A stretch of DNA of 54,824 nt from Gnetum montanum (lineage: Eukaryota > Streptophyta > Gnetopsida > Gnetales > Gnetaceae): the NCBI GenBank assembly GCA_015680685.1, contig MNCI01025071.1:74723-129546 (forward strand). The letters run 5' to 3'. A program made the position numbers and the translations under genes. This document shows positions 22,166-32,760 of the stretch, one piece after another; the first letter of the stretch is position 1; each line of letters opens with the position of its first letter. A model generated the notes under the pieces. It was not told the DNA's origin. It did not search any database and worked only from the letters and a program-made list of their open reading frames with translations.

Positions 22166-22738
22166 CCTAAATTTTTCACAAGATCTTGGTTGGTTGGAAA
22201 AATTCCTAGAGCACATCGAAGAGTAGAGATGCTGAGAATCAGAGCATAAAACCTCTTACGCTGGACAACCGTGTACGCTGTGCCTACAGTGCGAACCAAC
22301 CCACAGTCATCCCTGCATCCACCAAGGCTTTTCATCCGCCTTGTGTCCCAGTCACAACTGCATTAGACCGGTGCATTGTACTCTCATTCTGTAATGCCAT
22401 TGTTACATTTTCTTCCCAAGATCGTTTACAGTTTGCATTAATCGTTGCATGTATTCTGTTTTTGCTTGTTTACGTTTACGTTTTGTTTGCATCATTTACA
22501 CTGTTTGCGCTCTGATTTACGTTTGTCATGCCGTTTACGTATAACCCAGCGTGTAGCACTTCGGTGCACATTCGGGGAAATCCTTGTCTGATCCGCGTGT
22601 GGACCACCCAAGGTACTCTACCTTCGTTCATTCCAGCTTGCCCTCAGGCGAAGGTAGGGTCTTTTGTGTGACTCCGGTGATTCCACGGTCTCTGTTTCCT
22701 TCTAGTCGGAGACCGACGATTTCGGACAGTACAGAAAT

Positions 22739-22755
22739 TGGCGCTAGAAGGAGGG
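22739..22755 (+). promoter_or_regulatory. Primer-binding site of element C
   Basis: TGGCGCTAGAAGGAGGG, 5 bases after the LTR end. It is identical to the site of element A. Confidence 0.88.
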
Positions 22756-22759
22756 GCTC

Positions 22760-23340
22760 TGCCTAAAACCTTACCTGCAAGCGTCCCAGCGTTTACGCTA
22801 CCGACCATACGTCGATTCCCTCTGAAAACCTCTCAGTGTTTACGATGTTGAGTTCGAAACCTAGTTTACAATCCAGCGTTTACACTGTCCAGCGTCTACA
22901 CCGCTCCTGTTAAAACTTACTCTGCAAGATCCCCCAGTGTTTACGCTGTTAATCATACGCTATACGTTTTACACTGCACATTTTTACGCCGTAGATTTTC
23001 TCTATGCCGCACACTTTCTCTGAAATTCTGTTTACGCTACTCTCCTTATGTTGCAAACTCATTCACGCTACTGTTCATATATACCACATTCTGTATGCTG
23101 CATGCTGACACTGTAAAACCTGTTTACGCTGCTGTCCAGTTTATACTGCATTTTATACGCCGTAATCCTATTTTACGCTGCACCCTGACGCTGTATACGC
23201 TGTCTAGCGTATACGCTGTACGATTTACGCCGTAGACTCATCTACGCTGACTCTATACACTGCATATACGCTGTATACGTTGTCATTCTACGCTGGTTGT
23301 TGAAGCATATACGCTGTATGCTACACTCATTATTTCACAT
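22760..23340 (+). repeat. Leader of element C, filled with TTTACGCTG/ATACGCTG words
   Basis: Between the primer site and gag the leader carries dozens of TACGCTG-type words about 15-30 bases apart. It includes one exact 12-base palindrome AGCGTATACGCT at 23206-23217. No gene is seen. The same words fill the first intron of the antisense gene and the LTR U3. Confidence 0.8.
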
Positions 23341-23349
23341 CTCTATACC

Positions 23350-26294
23350 ATGACATACCCTGAACAGGTCATCATGAACCCCGCAAACATCACCGCTACA
23401 ATCGCACAAGTCACTGACATGGTAGGCACCATGGCTGCCCAACAGCTTGTCATTCCACAGCTGACAGTACAACCCACAACGGGGCCCCGCCGGTCCCTAA
23501 GGTTGCAAGGGAGAAATCCAACCTCTAACATTATATCCTAGGACCAGTATAACTTCATATGTGTAAAGATACAAGCTGGTCTAGCCATAGATCGAGCCGA
23601 AATAGAGGTGAAGAGGCAGTACGAACTCTTCTACAGGGGGCACGAGTTCATCCCTTCCTCGTACGATATAATCCTTGTTCCAGAGTAGTACTCGGAGCTC
23701 ATCACACGACTCCTCCTGCAAAGGAGCCAGTCATTGGATCAGCCTGCAGTAGATCTCCAACCGGAAGAAGAGGACGAGTTCGCTGCCCAATTCGAACACG
23801 AAGACTCCTATCACACCCTTAGCCAACATACACACATCAACCCCATTTTTCATCCAGGCACAAGGGAAGTCATATCCCTCCAACCCCTTAGGTTCACCCA
23901 GGCACAAGCACCTCCACTAGAAACATCCGCACTGGCTCATGTTCCTCCGGTAACTAACCCTTAATTCAGCACGCTCCCTCTCGCTATCATTCCTGCTGCA
24001 ACAGCGGGCCCATCCTCGCAAGCACCACCCCCACACAATAACATGGGAGCAACCTTCTCACCTCGAGTGATAGGGATGCCACATGTGATATCAGCATCCA
24101 CGTCCATTNGGTGGAATTGTATGGGGTGGCACGTTGTGGTGAGAGGGTTGATGTGATGGCACACCCATCGCTGNNNNNNNNAACAACCCCTCGTTTACAA
24201 TGTGCCATCCCTAGTGCCGCCCACTATAAACGTGCCACAAGCACAACCGTCGACCGCACAGCTTTCAGCCTTTCAACCTACCATCCAACAGTCCAATCTG
24301 TATAATGTACCACAACCTCAAGCTGCCATGTCACCTAGTGCCCAAGACTGGGCAGATGCCAAAAAATTAATGCAAGAACTAACTGACGAGGTCAAGCGCC
24401 TCAAAACGGTTGCCGACGGAGAGCTGAAGGTAGTGGACTTCTACCACGATGACTCCATCAGCCCTTCCATCTCGCCTCTAACCTTGCCCAAAGGCATATC
24501 GTTGCCAACACTAACTAAATATAATGGGGAGACAGACCCCAATGCACATCTTATAACGTTTAGGTTGGAATGCGCGTTACTCCAGGCATGGCCTCATGCC
24601 ATCTTGCGAGTGTTCCCTATGTCCCTTGCCAGGAGAGCACTCGATTGGTACCGGGCCCTGCTGAGGAATTCTATATTTTCCTTGGAAGAGTTGTTACATC
24701 AGTTCATGACCAGTTCAAATATAACTTGAAACCTGAGGTGACATTGGACAGCCTTATACAGGTTAAACAAGCACCGCTTGAACCTGTACAAAAATTCATT
24801 CAGAGGTGGAGTGCCGCTCTCAATGAGCTACACGAGCCTATTCCCCAGACATATCTGCTCACAATTCTAAAAGGGGCCATTAATGACTTCTTCAAGTCTA
24901 AATTATACTATCTTAATGCGCGTAACCTTAACCAAGCTTTTGTACAAATTAAGAATATAGAAGAGGCGACTCAAAATAGTCATGATCCAGCGTATTTAGC
25001 CTTTAAAAATCAACATAGTAAAAAGGACAAAGAAAAGGCTAAAGCAACTATAGCGGTAATAGCGGACACGCAACAACCAAAAAAACCGCTAGTAGCCCCT
25101 ACTAACTATACTAGACCTACTCCCATAACTCCACCAAAATCATCATCATCGCAGAACCCAACACAAAACCGTACGAGAAATTTTAAGAGGAAAGAACCCT
25201 CTCAATATACGTCGTTGCCTATGAAGCCATCCCAGATCTTCGATCAACTACTGAAAGCTAGATTAATGAAACATAAATAGTTATCCCTCGTGGCCATCTA
25301 GAGACATGATCGGTTCTGTCAACTCGTTCAGAACCCAAGCCTAGCAACGCCGGATGAGCCTCCAGTGCCCAAAGGTTTTAGAATGGATCGCTTCTACGAC
25401 TATCATCAACACAACGAGCATGGCACAGATTACTGTTTCACCCTGAAGCAGGACATACAACGAATGATTGACGAAGGCCAAATCACCTTTGATGAGGCCA
25501 ACCTGGTCCAACTACAGAATCAGGCTATGGGGGTGTATAAAGACCCTCTGAACACCAAAGAGGTGCCATACGTTATCAATACAATCTGCTTTGATGATGA
25601 ACCCGAGACACCTAACATTAACATCGTCTACTCTGAACACAAGAAACAAACACCTAACAAGCCGTTTGTAGTCCAGGTTCCTCCCACTCCATCCACATCC
25701 TTGCCTCAATCACCACATGCCCCATAGCAACCATATGTCGTCCGAGTACCGTTAGCCGTAGCAACATCAAACACCCCAACACGTGAAAAACCATATGTGG
25801 TGCGGATACCTCCCGCTGTCACTCCCTCAAATTTATCAACCCCTTCTACTCGGCCTGCCCCTTTTGTAGTTCGAGTACCACCCGCAGTCGCAACAGCGGA
25901 GGTCCAACCTCCACCAAAACCAACCCCCTATGTTGTTAGGACATCTGAAAGTACTAATTATTACCAAGCTTCCACCTCACAAACGCAAGGTAGACCTAGC
26001 CCCTACATCATTAGGATGCCTGGCCAGCCTTCTGCTCAACCACATCCGACTGTCCAACCACAACCCCGCCCGGCTCCATATGTGGTACGAATCCCAAGGC
26101 AACCTGAGGGTCTAAGACCAACTCCACCTCCACGCCACACACGAGAACGCTTAGCGGATAGGCTTACACATGAACACTTGGAGAAGGAGCGTCAACGGTT
26201 AGCTGTAGGGCCACCTAAACCCACTCCACTTAACGCCGTACCCATGATGCCACATAACCATCAACCGAACGCAGGTAACGAGGGTGAACCATAA
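23350..26294 (+). pseudogene. gag: Decayed Gag of element C
   Basis: The frame starts MTYPEQVIMNPANI and matches element A gag in order: YNFICVKIQAGLAIDRAEIE (23555), EEEDEFAAQFEHE, an N-fenced patch at 24110-24181, LPKGISLPTLTKYNGETDP (24490), ALDWYRALL, FIQRWSAALNELHEP, the Cys/His segment FYDYHQHNEHGTDYC, and a tail of PYVVRIP-type repeats. TAG stops occur at 23539, at about 23687 (PE*YSE) and near 23962. One base is missing about 24715, moving the reading to another frame, and a TAG/ATC-TAG pair lies near 25278-25302. It cannot make one protein now. Element A shows the uninterrupted form. Confidence 0.85.
24110..24181 (-). repeat. N-fenced inverted patch in gag of element C
   Basis: Between an N (24110) and an 8-N run (24174-24181) the sequence reads as Pro-rich gag linker only on the minus strand (VPSHQPSHHNVPPHTIPP). 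The flanks read on the plus strand. It is probably inserted backwards by the assembler. Confidence 0.65.
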
Positions 26295-26305
26295 AAAAAA
26301 CTGAT

Positions 26306-27438
26306 ATGTCTAAAACAATGGCTCTGAGAAAAGACGACGGACCAACAAAGCATGAAATAAAACTATTGAGGCCAATGGACCCAGTCACTGCTGATGCAAA
26401 CGCACCAAACAATAGAGATTTGGCAATGACTTTAACACAAGTCACACAAGCACTCAAGCAAAAGAACACTTTGCTAAGCTTGTATGACTTGGTTCTTACA
26501 TCCCAAACACATTGTGAAGCTTTGTTACGCATGTTAACGTCAATCCTAGTAAGCGAGAACTTGCCTCCAAACGAACCATCCATTCATGCGGTAATGTACT
26601 CGTCCCAAGGGTCAACTTCCAAACCACTAAGCTTCCACAACGATAACATTAAAGTAGATAAGAAAATAGGGGGGTAACAACAGCCCCCATGTTCATAACG
26701 ATACGCATAAACCAGTTCAAGATACATAAGGTCCATGTATATGATGGAGCTGCTACGAACGTGGTACCATACCCCATCGTTGAAGAACTAGGGCTGATGG
26801 AGTTAATCAAACCAACTGCAACTACATGTTTAAAATCATTCAGCGGGTCACGCGTGATGGTCAAAGGCATAGTGACCTTAGACTTCATAGCGGGGGACCA
26901 GTTTCCCACATCTGCCGACTTCGTGGTGGTCGATGAAATGCCAGGATTCAACCTAATATTAGGAAGACCCTGGTTGGCCCAATTGAAAGCGGTCTCATCT
27001 CCTATACATTAAGAGATTCACCTGCCTTATGAAGGCGGTGAAATCATCATACATGGGGAAATGGCTACACCTATTATTTCATCACACATAGACACGGACC
27101 AAGGCTTAGAGGTTGAGCTTGAAGAGCCTAGCTAAAACGACACAAACAAACAACAACTGGTAGGTGTCAATCCTTTAAACACAGAACGTGATCCACCTAA
27201 AATAGAAAAACCTGTGCCTGACATTGTACATACACCCTCTCAATTAGAGACTAACACAGAACTCACAGCAAATACCGAAACACAAGAAAACACTGACACA
27301 GAAGCCAATCCATCAGATGTTCCTTGGGTCGAATTACCATTTAACGTAATCAGCGAAGGGGATGCTAAATACAGAATCATACCCATTGACACATTGCCTA
27401 ACATTAAAAAGAAAAAAATTAAAAAATCTCTAAAATAA
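26306..27438 (+). pseudogene. pro: Decayed protease region of element C
   Basis: A first segment (26306-26677) reads DLAMTLTQVTQALKQKNTLL and lies upstream of protease. The second (from 26689, another frame) contains the aspartic protease signature VYDGAATNVVPYPIVEELG, with the catalytic Asp kept, and the flap-side motif NLILGRPWL at about 26960. Stops at about 27010 and 27133 break it. The downstream part to 27438 is acidic (NTETQENTDTEANPS) and ends KKKKIKKSLK. Protease would cut Gag-Pol. The change of frame between segments could be decay or a normal arrangement of the family. Confidence 0.75.
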
Positions 27439-27451
27439 TACCACCTCAATA

Positions 27452-27710
27452 TGTTCGAAACGACGTTAAACTACAACTCATTAGAAATGACGTTAAACTA
27501 TAGCAAATCAGGAAAAAAAAACATTAAAATACACTCCTTGTCTGGAAAGATGTTAAATTATCATGTCCACAATGACATAAAACTAGCCACAATCAGAAAT
27601 GGTCGGTCAACCGAAAAACCCACCCACGTTATCCAAAATGTTACCTGTTTACAACTAGGACCCGAAATGGCCTTAAACTATGCATGGGGGCCCGAAATGG
27701 CCTTAAACTA
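27452..27710 (+). repeat. Degenerate repeats with TTAAACTA core, left flank of the antisense gene
   Basis: GACGTTAAACTA recurs with changes (ACGACGTTAAACTAC, ATGACGTTAAACTAT, AGATGTTAAATTAT, ATGACATAAAACTAG). CCCGAAATGGCCTTAAACTA occurs twice at 27660-27710. The second form shares GGCCTTAAACT with the 111-base array at 33000-33370 on the other side of the antisense gene. Confidence 0.7.
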
Positions 27711-27993
27711 GATCACACACTTGTACTTCGTTTTCCTCTTCTGTTTATCATTTATAATTACATCCACACATTACACTTAGGACAAATGAAAAAATAAACC
27801 AAAATATTTTACATTGCCATGTCGTGTGTGCAATCAAACTCAAAATCAACAAAAAAAGAATTTATACATGCAATGCTGTATAATTATAAGTGTCAACTCT
27901 TTCCGTCTATCTGAAAATTTTCAATTTACAATTCTCGTATCAATTTGAGTCAGCATAGTTCCAAAGGCAAAACTAAAAAAAAAACTAAAAAAA

Positions 27994-29577
27994 CTAAGGA
28001 TCTGGGACGGGAGGATCGTCCCCTTTAGATCCACCAGCAGCAGGGGTCCCCGCTCCACTAGGGATAGCTTCTTGGACATCGTCACCACCTTCATCCTGAA
28101 AACACAAAATGAGACAACCAATATAAGAACAAGAGAGTGTCAAAATTTCAAACATTATTTAGCAAATCAATTTCATAATGAAAAAACGCTTACCATAGGA
28201 GATCCCCCTAACCCAAATTCCAGGTAACGAAGGATCTCCTCCTCTGAGGCACTTGCCCAATCTGTCCCATCAAGGCCTAAGTCGACATCTGCTAAGGTCT
28301 TTCCCTTGTCGACAGCCGACCAGGTAGGACATTTCAGAGGGATTTCACCCACAGACACTTCCCCAGAAGCAGTTGTAATCACCCTTGTAGGTGACTCCAT
28401 CTCAACAGTTATGTTTTGGGCAAAAGTATCAAAAGCAGAAAGCAAACCCAAACCATCCACAAACATTTCTAATTGCCGCTTTTCAATGGACACTTCCTTT
28501 AACAACTTCTTGTAATGATGTTTGTGATTTTTCTCATCCTGACCCCACTTGCGAACCTTGGAAGCGAAAGCTTTCCAGTCTTGATATTTGAGGTTCAGGA
28601 GATCGATTTGGGCTTTACGCTCTGCCATTCTCCGAGTCAGTGATGCATGACAATTTAGTAGATTCCAATATCTCGTATACGTAACCTCGGACATTCGCCA
28701 AGAGCGATCACCGGTTAGTTTAGCAGTGGCGAACTTGTACCGAGCCTTAAGATCGTCACGTTCAACCGACAACTCGGAGACTTCCCTTTCCTTTGCCTGG
28801 ATTTGCAGCCACAACTGTTCGACAGAACGCCTACAAGTCCATAGTGACTTGGCGTTGTGTACTAGGCCTTCCGCCACCTCATCATAAACAGGCCTTGGCA
28901 CCTGCTCAACCTCTGGGGATAGCGAGGGTAAACTCTCTATGCTGATGCTCTCAGAGGGATCCCACCTCAATTTGGCACCTATGCACATGAAAAGAGCAAA
29001 CGTTAAGACAACATGAACAAGGTGCGAAATGTTAAAATGACAAACAATTTAAAATGTTATACCTATTTCGAGGTGGACCTCCTAAATTCGTTCGACAACT
29101 TCTTCTACGATTCCAGCAACAAAATCCATCTTACTTGGCATTTCCGTCCAAGTAAATGGCTCACGGGTGCGGGATGAACTAACCTCTGCGGTCCTCTCAG
29201 GGGGAATCGTCTTCATGGGTACGTCTAACCACACCGTCCTGGTTTCACTGCCTTCATCTCGAAGAAATGAAAATATGAAGATAAAATACCATGGAAATGA
29301 TAACTAACGAAGCGATATGAAATAAAAATAGAAGAAAACATACCGTGCTCCTTGCCACCTTTTGGGGGATCACCCAAGTCCAACTTTCCCTTAAGAAAGC
29401 TGCTGAACACTTGATCGATACCACCTTGATCATCTAACAGTTCAGTTTCTGTGGTGTTTTCCTTTAACTCCTCTGTTCCTCCTCCCTGATCCTTCTTCAC
29501 ATTTTCCTCCTCATTATTCCACTCCGTGTTGGTTTCCTGCTCCTCAATGATCATTTCCAAAGCCTGCTTCCTCACTT
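27994..29577 (-). pseudogene. Coiled-coil C-terminal exons 5-8 of the antisense gene
   Basis: Exon 5 (29577-29344) is acidic (EEQETNTEWNNEEENVKKDQ). Exon 6 (29257-29063) carries VWLDVPMKTIPPERTAE and one TAG. Exon 7 (28978-28194) begins GAKLRWDPSESISIES and holds a long helical region (LQIQAKEREVSELSVERDDL; RRMAERKAQIDLLNLKYQDW; HHYKKLLKEVSIEKRQLEMF). Exon 8 (28095-27994) is Gly/Pro/Asp-rich and ends PPVPDP before TAG. Introns of 84-98 bases carry clear signals, notably TTTTGTGTTTTCAG. A coiled coil suggests oligomer or partner binding. I recognise no enzymatic motif in this part. Confidence 0.78.
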
Positions 29578-29677
29578 CTCAAATCAAGCCAAAGCTATCA
29601 GTGACATGTAAGCGATTGAAGAAAAATTATGAGCGAAACGAAAATGGTAAAACAATAGGTGGGTGAAGTCTACTTAC

Positions 29678-30670
29678 CAGGCATCTTAAATCATATGCGC
29701 TTTACTCGTGGCTTGGGCATTCGTGTCTCTTCAGCTTTGATTTGGCCTGGCCAACGGTTTCTTTGATAACCTGCTCAGCTCTTCTTGCAGTGCGGGGCAA
29801 ATCATCTAGCTCTAATCCCAGACTATCGCAAGTATGAATTGAGGTACCTGACGATCCCCCGGTCGTAATAGACACAGACTCGTCAATGCCCTTAGGCGCA
29901 TCCTGGGACTTGGCTGTTTTGAACAAGTGGTTGATCCACGGGCGGGATAGTTGGCCCTGATCCGCGGACTACCAGAAACTCAGCAAAGCAACGAAGGTAA
30001 TCGGTGAAAAAGGCAAAGGTGAAGTGGGACTGCACCTCGACATTCGAGCGCAATCGCACTATCTCCTTGTGCATGCCCGACAACAAAAATTGGGCCCAAT
30101 TATAGCACATGCCAGTTTCCAGGATAGTTCGCATGACGCGTACAGCCTCAACCCCAAGACTCCGTACTTGGGAAAGGGTTTTGGGGAATACCCGCATCCT
30201 AGATAGGGGATATAGCTCATTTACCTCCTCAACCTTTGCTTTCCCCTGCATCGGGAATCTCTTGGCATCCTTGGCCAAACCCAACTAGTCTTCCAATTCA
30301 CGCACCGTTTGGAGCTCTTTATGAGCTCTGTCTAAAACTACACTTATGCCACTTGCCGGTACCCCAAATAAGTTTGAAAAGAATTCTGGCGATAGATGGA
30401 AAACTACCTTAACACCCTTAATTTGGGTGCTGTAGTAGGAGATAGACTCATTAAAAGAATCCACGATCCCGATCATTTCTGCAATTTATACATCGGGACT
30501 CGGGGTCATGAAAAGCTCCATGAGGTCGGCATTGTCTAAGCAATGAGCAATAGACGACGGGGCATGGTTACACAACCACTTTTGGGCCTTACTGACCTCT
30601 CCGAACTTCATCGACAGCGTAGTCTCAGTTCGGTCCATTGTAACCGGATCCTTGCCAGGAGGTACATCAA
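29678..30670 (-). pseudogene. Middle exon 4 of the antisense gene, transposon-protein-like domain
   Basis: Reads VDVPPGKDPVTMDRTETTLS, KAQKWLCNHAPSSIAHCL, FHLSPEFFSNLFGVPASGI, VRSLGVEAVRVMRTILETGM and FTFAFFTDYLRCFAEFL, followed by a shifted frame TCDSLGLELDDLPRTARRAE and basic KRHECPSHE. The pattern (a viral-ORF-like LFGVPASG then helical MRTILETG...LLSGMHKEIVRL) resembles the N-terminal globular region of ORFs in other plant retroelements, such as the one in element B, but I cannot name the family with certainty. A TAA lies near 30487 and a TAG at 30282-30284. Two small indels about 29730-29950 appear to cancel out. Confidence 0.6.
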
Positions 30671-30754
30671 CTGCAAATACAATTTGAGATTGTTAGTATA
30701 ACTCCCGACAGTTGAACAAAAATGTTGGCACATCTAGGAAATGTTGTCATTTAC

Positions 30755-32420
30755 CATTAGTTGTCGACTTGGATGTGTTGCCGGAGTCACAAGGGAAGAC
30801 CGGTCCATTGTCTGACTAGTCTTCATGCAGCCACCCATGAGCTTTGCACATCGTGAACGCTCTAGAGAACTATTTATGAAAATGAACAATAGCACCCTTC
30901 GTTTGACCCAATACGGTTCCACGAAGGGTGGGACCTGCCATAAATGCCTCTAGAGCAGTGCGAGCAAGAGCTAGCCCTTCATCCTCAACACATATTCCGT
31001 CCAGGTTAACTTTGGGCCTACAAACAAACGGATGTCAAAATAGAAAAAAATACCAAACGGCGAAAAGAAACAACAAACTTGAATGGTCCTACCTATCCAC
31101 CTGGTACATGGTGCCAGGGGGATTCTGGAACAATGTGTGCACACGTGCAGCTATGAATAGAGTGTTGTTGAGGTAGTTCAACCCTCATGGCAATTGGGCC
31201 CACACGCGCGCTAACAGGCGTGTAGAATTGGGCCCGCGGGTGGAACCATCCTCGTTAACAAACGGCCCCTCGTCAATGTCTTCTATGTAGACCATGACAC
31301 CCTCCGCAGCTCCCGGCAGCATTTCCTCAAGCACACTTCGCGCCACCAATTCACTTAGCTGTGACCAGACCGCCACTTTGAAGTTTTCTAGCATGAAGGC
31401 CAGGAATTCACACACACCTTCTCTAAACCAGACCCCATTGTTGTCCACAGTTAGATCTGGGGTAGGCTCATCAACCTCAATGGGGCCAAACCATGTTAGC
31501 ACCCCAACGAGCTCAACAACGAGGAGAAAAGGCTTACTATCCCTGCAAGTAATCAAGATACAACAAATCAGCCATGTATCAAAACAACGCAAAAAAAAAA
31601 GTTCACATCGTAGACCGACAGTTAGAAAAATTTCCTAATTGTTTACGCTCGGCGTATACGCTATTAAACCTAGCGTATACACTATCAAAATTTGTATACG
31701 CTCGGCGTATATGCTGCCTAACCTGGCGTATACGCTGCCTGACTCGGCGTATACGCTGACAACCAACTATTTACGCTGTCGCCTGAACCTCTTACACTCA
31801 CCGTATACGCTGAAGAAACCCTCAGCGTATACGCCCCAGAAGTGGCCAGCGTAAATAGTCTACACTAGACACTGAACAAACAGTTTACACCGGAAACATG
31901 AAAAACAAGTCTACGCTGTATCATACTAAAAAAGACAACTGTGTACGCTCAGCGTATACGCTGAAGGAACCCTCAGCGTATACGCCGTCACATCATAGAT
32001 CGTCTATGCTGATGAAATAGAAACTTACGCTGATAGAACAGAACTTCGTGCATAGAAAATTGATTATGCTGTAGTCTACGTTGATACAATCGTCTAAGCC
32101 TCGAGCAACAAAAAGTGTTTACGCTGTGCATTGATAAAATAGATTACGCTATGATAGTCTACGCTAACCTGACTTTACACTGTGAATTTACGCTCGGCGT
32201 ATACGCCAAGGTCTCTACGCTAAACTTTACGCTCGGCATATACGCCGAGGTCTCTATGCTAAACTTTACGCTCGGCGTATACGCCGAAACCCTCTACGAG
32301 ACTGTCTACGCTCCGAAGCACGCACAAGAAAAATATAACTAACAGAGTTAGGATCAGAGCCTACTTGCGTGATGATCCAGGCCATGATAGAATCCTTAGC
32401 CTGGGCAGGCACTGCAGCAT
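30755..32420 (-). pseudogene. FCP1/NIF-like (HAD) phosphatase domain, exons 1-3 of the antisense gene
   Basis: Exon 1 supplies AMLQCLPRLRILSWPGSSR. Exon 2 reads DSKPFLLVVELVGVLTWF, FREGVCEFLAFMLENFKVAV followed by WSQLSELVARSVLEEM, then ARVWAQLP, and TLFIAARVHTLFQNPPGTMY. Exon 3 gives GLALARTALEAFMAGPTL and SRAFTMCKAHGWLHED. This order matches FCP1-homology phosphatases (a VLDLNGVL-type start, FEVxVWSS, KxLxxVW, LLIDDS..NPP, then a helical end). The first catalytic motif has Glu and Val in place of its acidic/Asn residues (VELVGVL), and the usual DD is AA (FIAARV). Such a protein could not act as a phosphatase, even without its stop codons. The family call rests on recalled motifs. Confidence 0.68.
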
Positions 32421-32710
32421 GGCTTCGGTCTCCTCTGCGAAGGTCAAGTCAGGACCCTTCCTCCCCTGGCCTTCCACTTCCTTGCCTTTGCCCACTTGGC
32501 ATCTTCTACGCTGAGATTAACAGTTTACGCTGAAGGATGGAACTCTCTACGCCGACGTTGGGATGTCTACGCTTTGCGCCTACGCTAAGGTCTGGTCTTT
32601 GGCGTCTACGCTTAGGGTTTGGGTTATACGCTTACGGTCAGGTTTACGCTTACGCCAGGGTTTGATAGTTTACGCTTACGCTGGGGAGCTTACGCTGTAA
32701 AGTTTACGCT
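31640..32710. repeat. Palindrome array GCGTATACGC in the first intron and upstream of the antisense gene
   Basis: Exact GCGTATACGC starts at 31652, 31726, 31747, 31825, 31952, 31976, 32197 and 32275, with many one- or two-base variants (GGCATATACGCC, AGTCTACGCT, TTTACGCT). The 10-mer is its own reverse complement and is often extended to AGCGTATACGCT. The 822-base intron 1 (31543-32364) is largely made of it; the other introns are below 101 bases. The array continues as TACGCT words to 32710. Confidence 0.85.
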
Positions 32711-32760
32711 CAGCCACTTACCCTCACAATGCAAAGTAACAACAAATGATGCCCCCCCTC

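Larger units (their letters stand above)
21531..22733 (+). repeat. 5' LTR of element C (1203 bp)
   Basis: TGAAACACCACAAAATT ... GACAGTACA. It carries scattered GCGTATACGC palindromes and one-base variants at about 21700-22060 in U3, a G-box at 22120-22129, and a TATA box at 22159-22165. Open frames across it are by-products of the repeats. Confidence 0.92.

Noticed and set aside
21665-22249. 194-residue open frame in the LTR of element C, rich in Tyr-Ala-Arg-Ile words
   Set aside because: It is a translation of the GCGTATACGC repeats within a defined LTR; the 3' LTR copy breaks differently and no family motif is present.
27921-28121. Minus-strand open frame near the end of the antisense gene
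   Set aside because: It is in another frame from exon 8, which joins to exon 7 through a clear TTTTCAG acceptor and ends at 27994.
28173-31592. Reading the minus-strand frames as several separate small genes
   Set aside because: Short introns with good signals and matching phases link them into one gene.
31294-31638. Plus-strand open frame opposite exon 2 of the antisense gene
   Set aside because: The minus strand carries the phosphatase-like motifs and matching splice sites; the plus frame is Ser/Thr-rich shadow.
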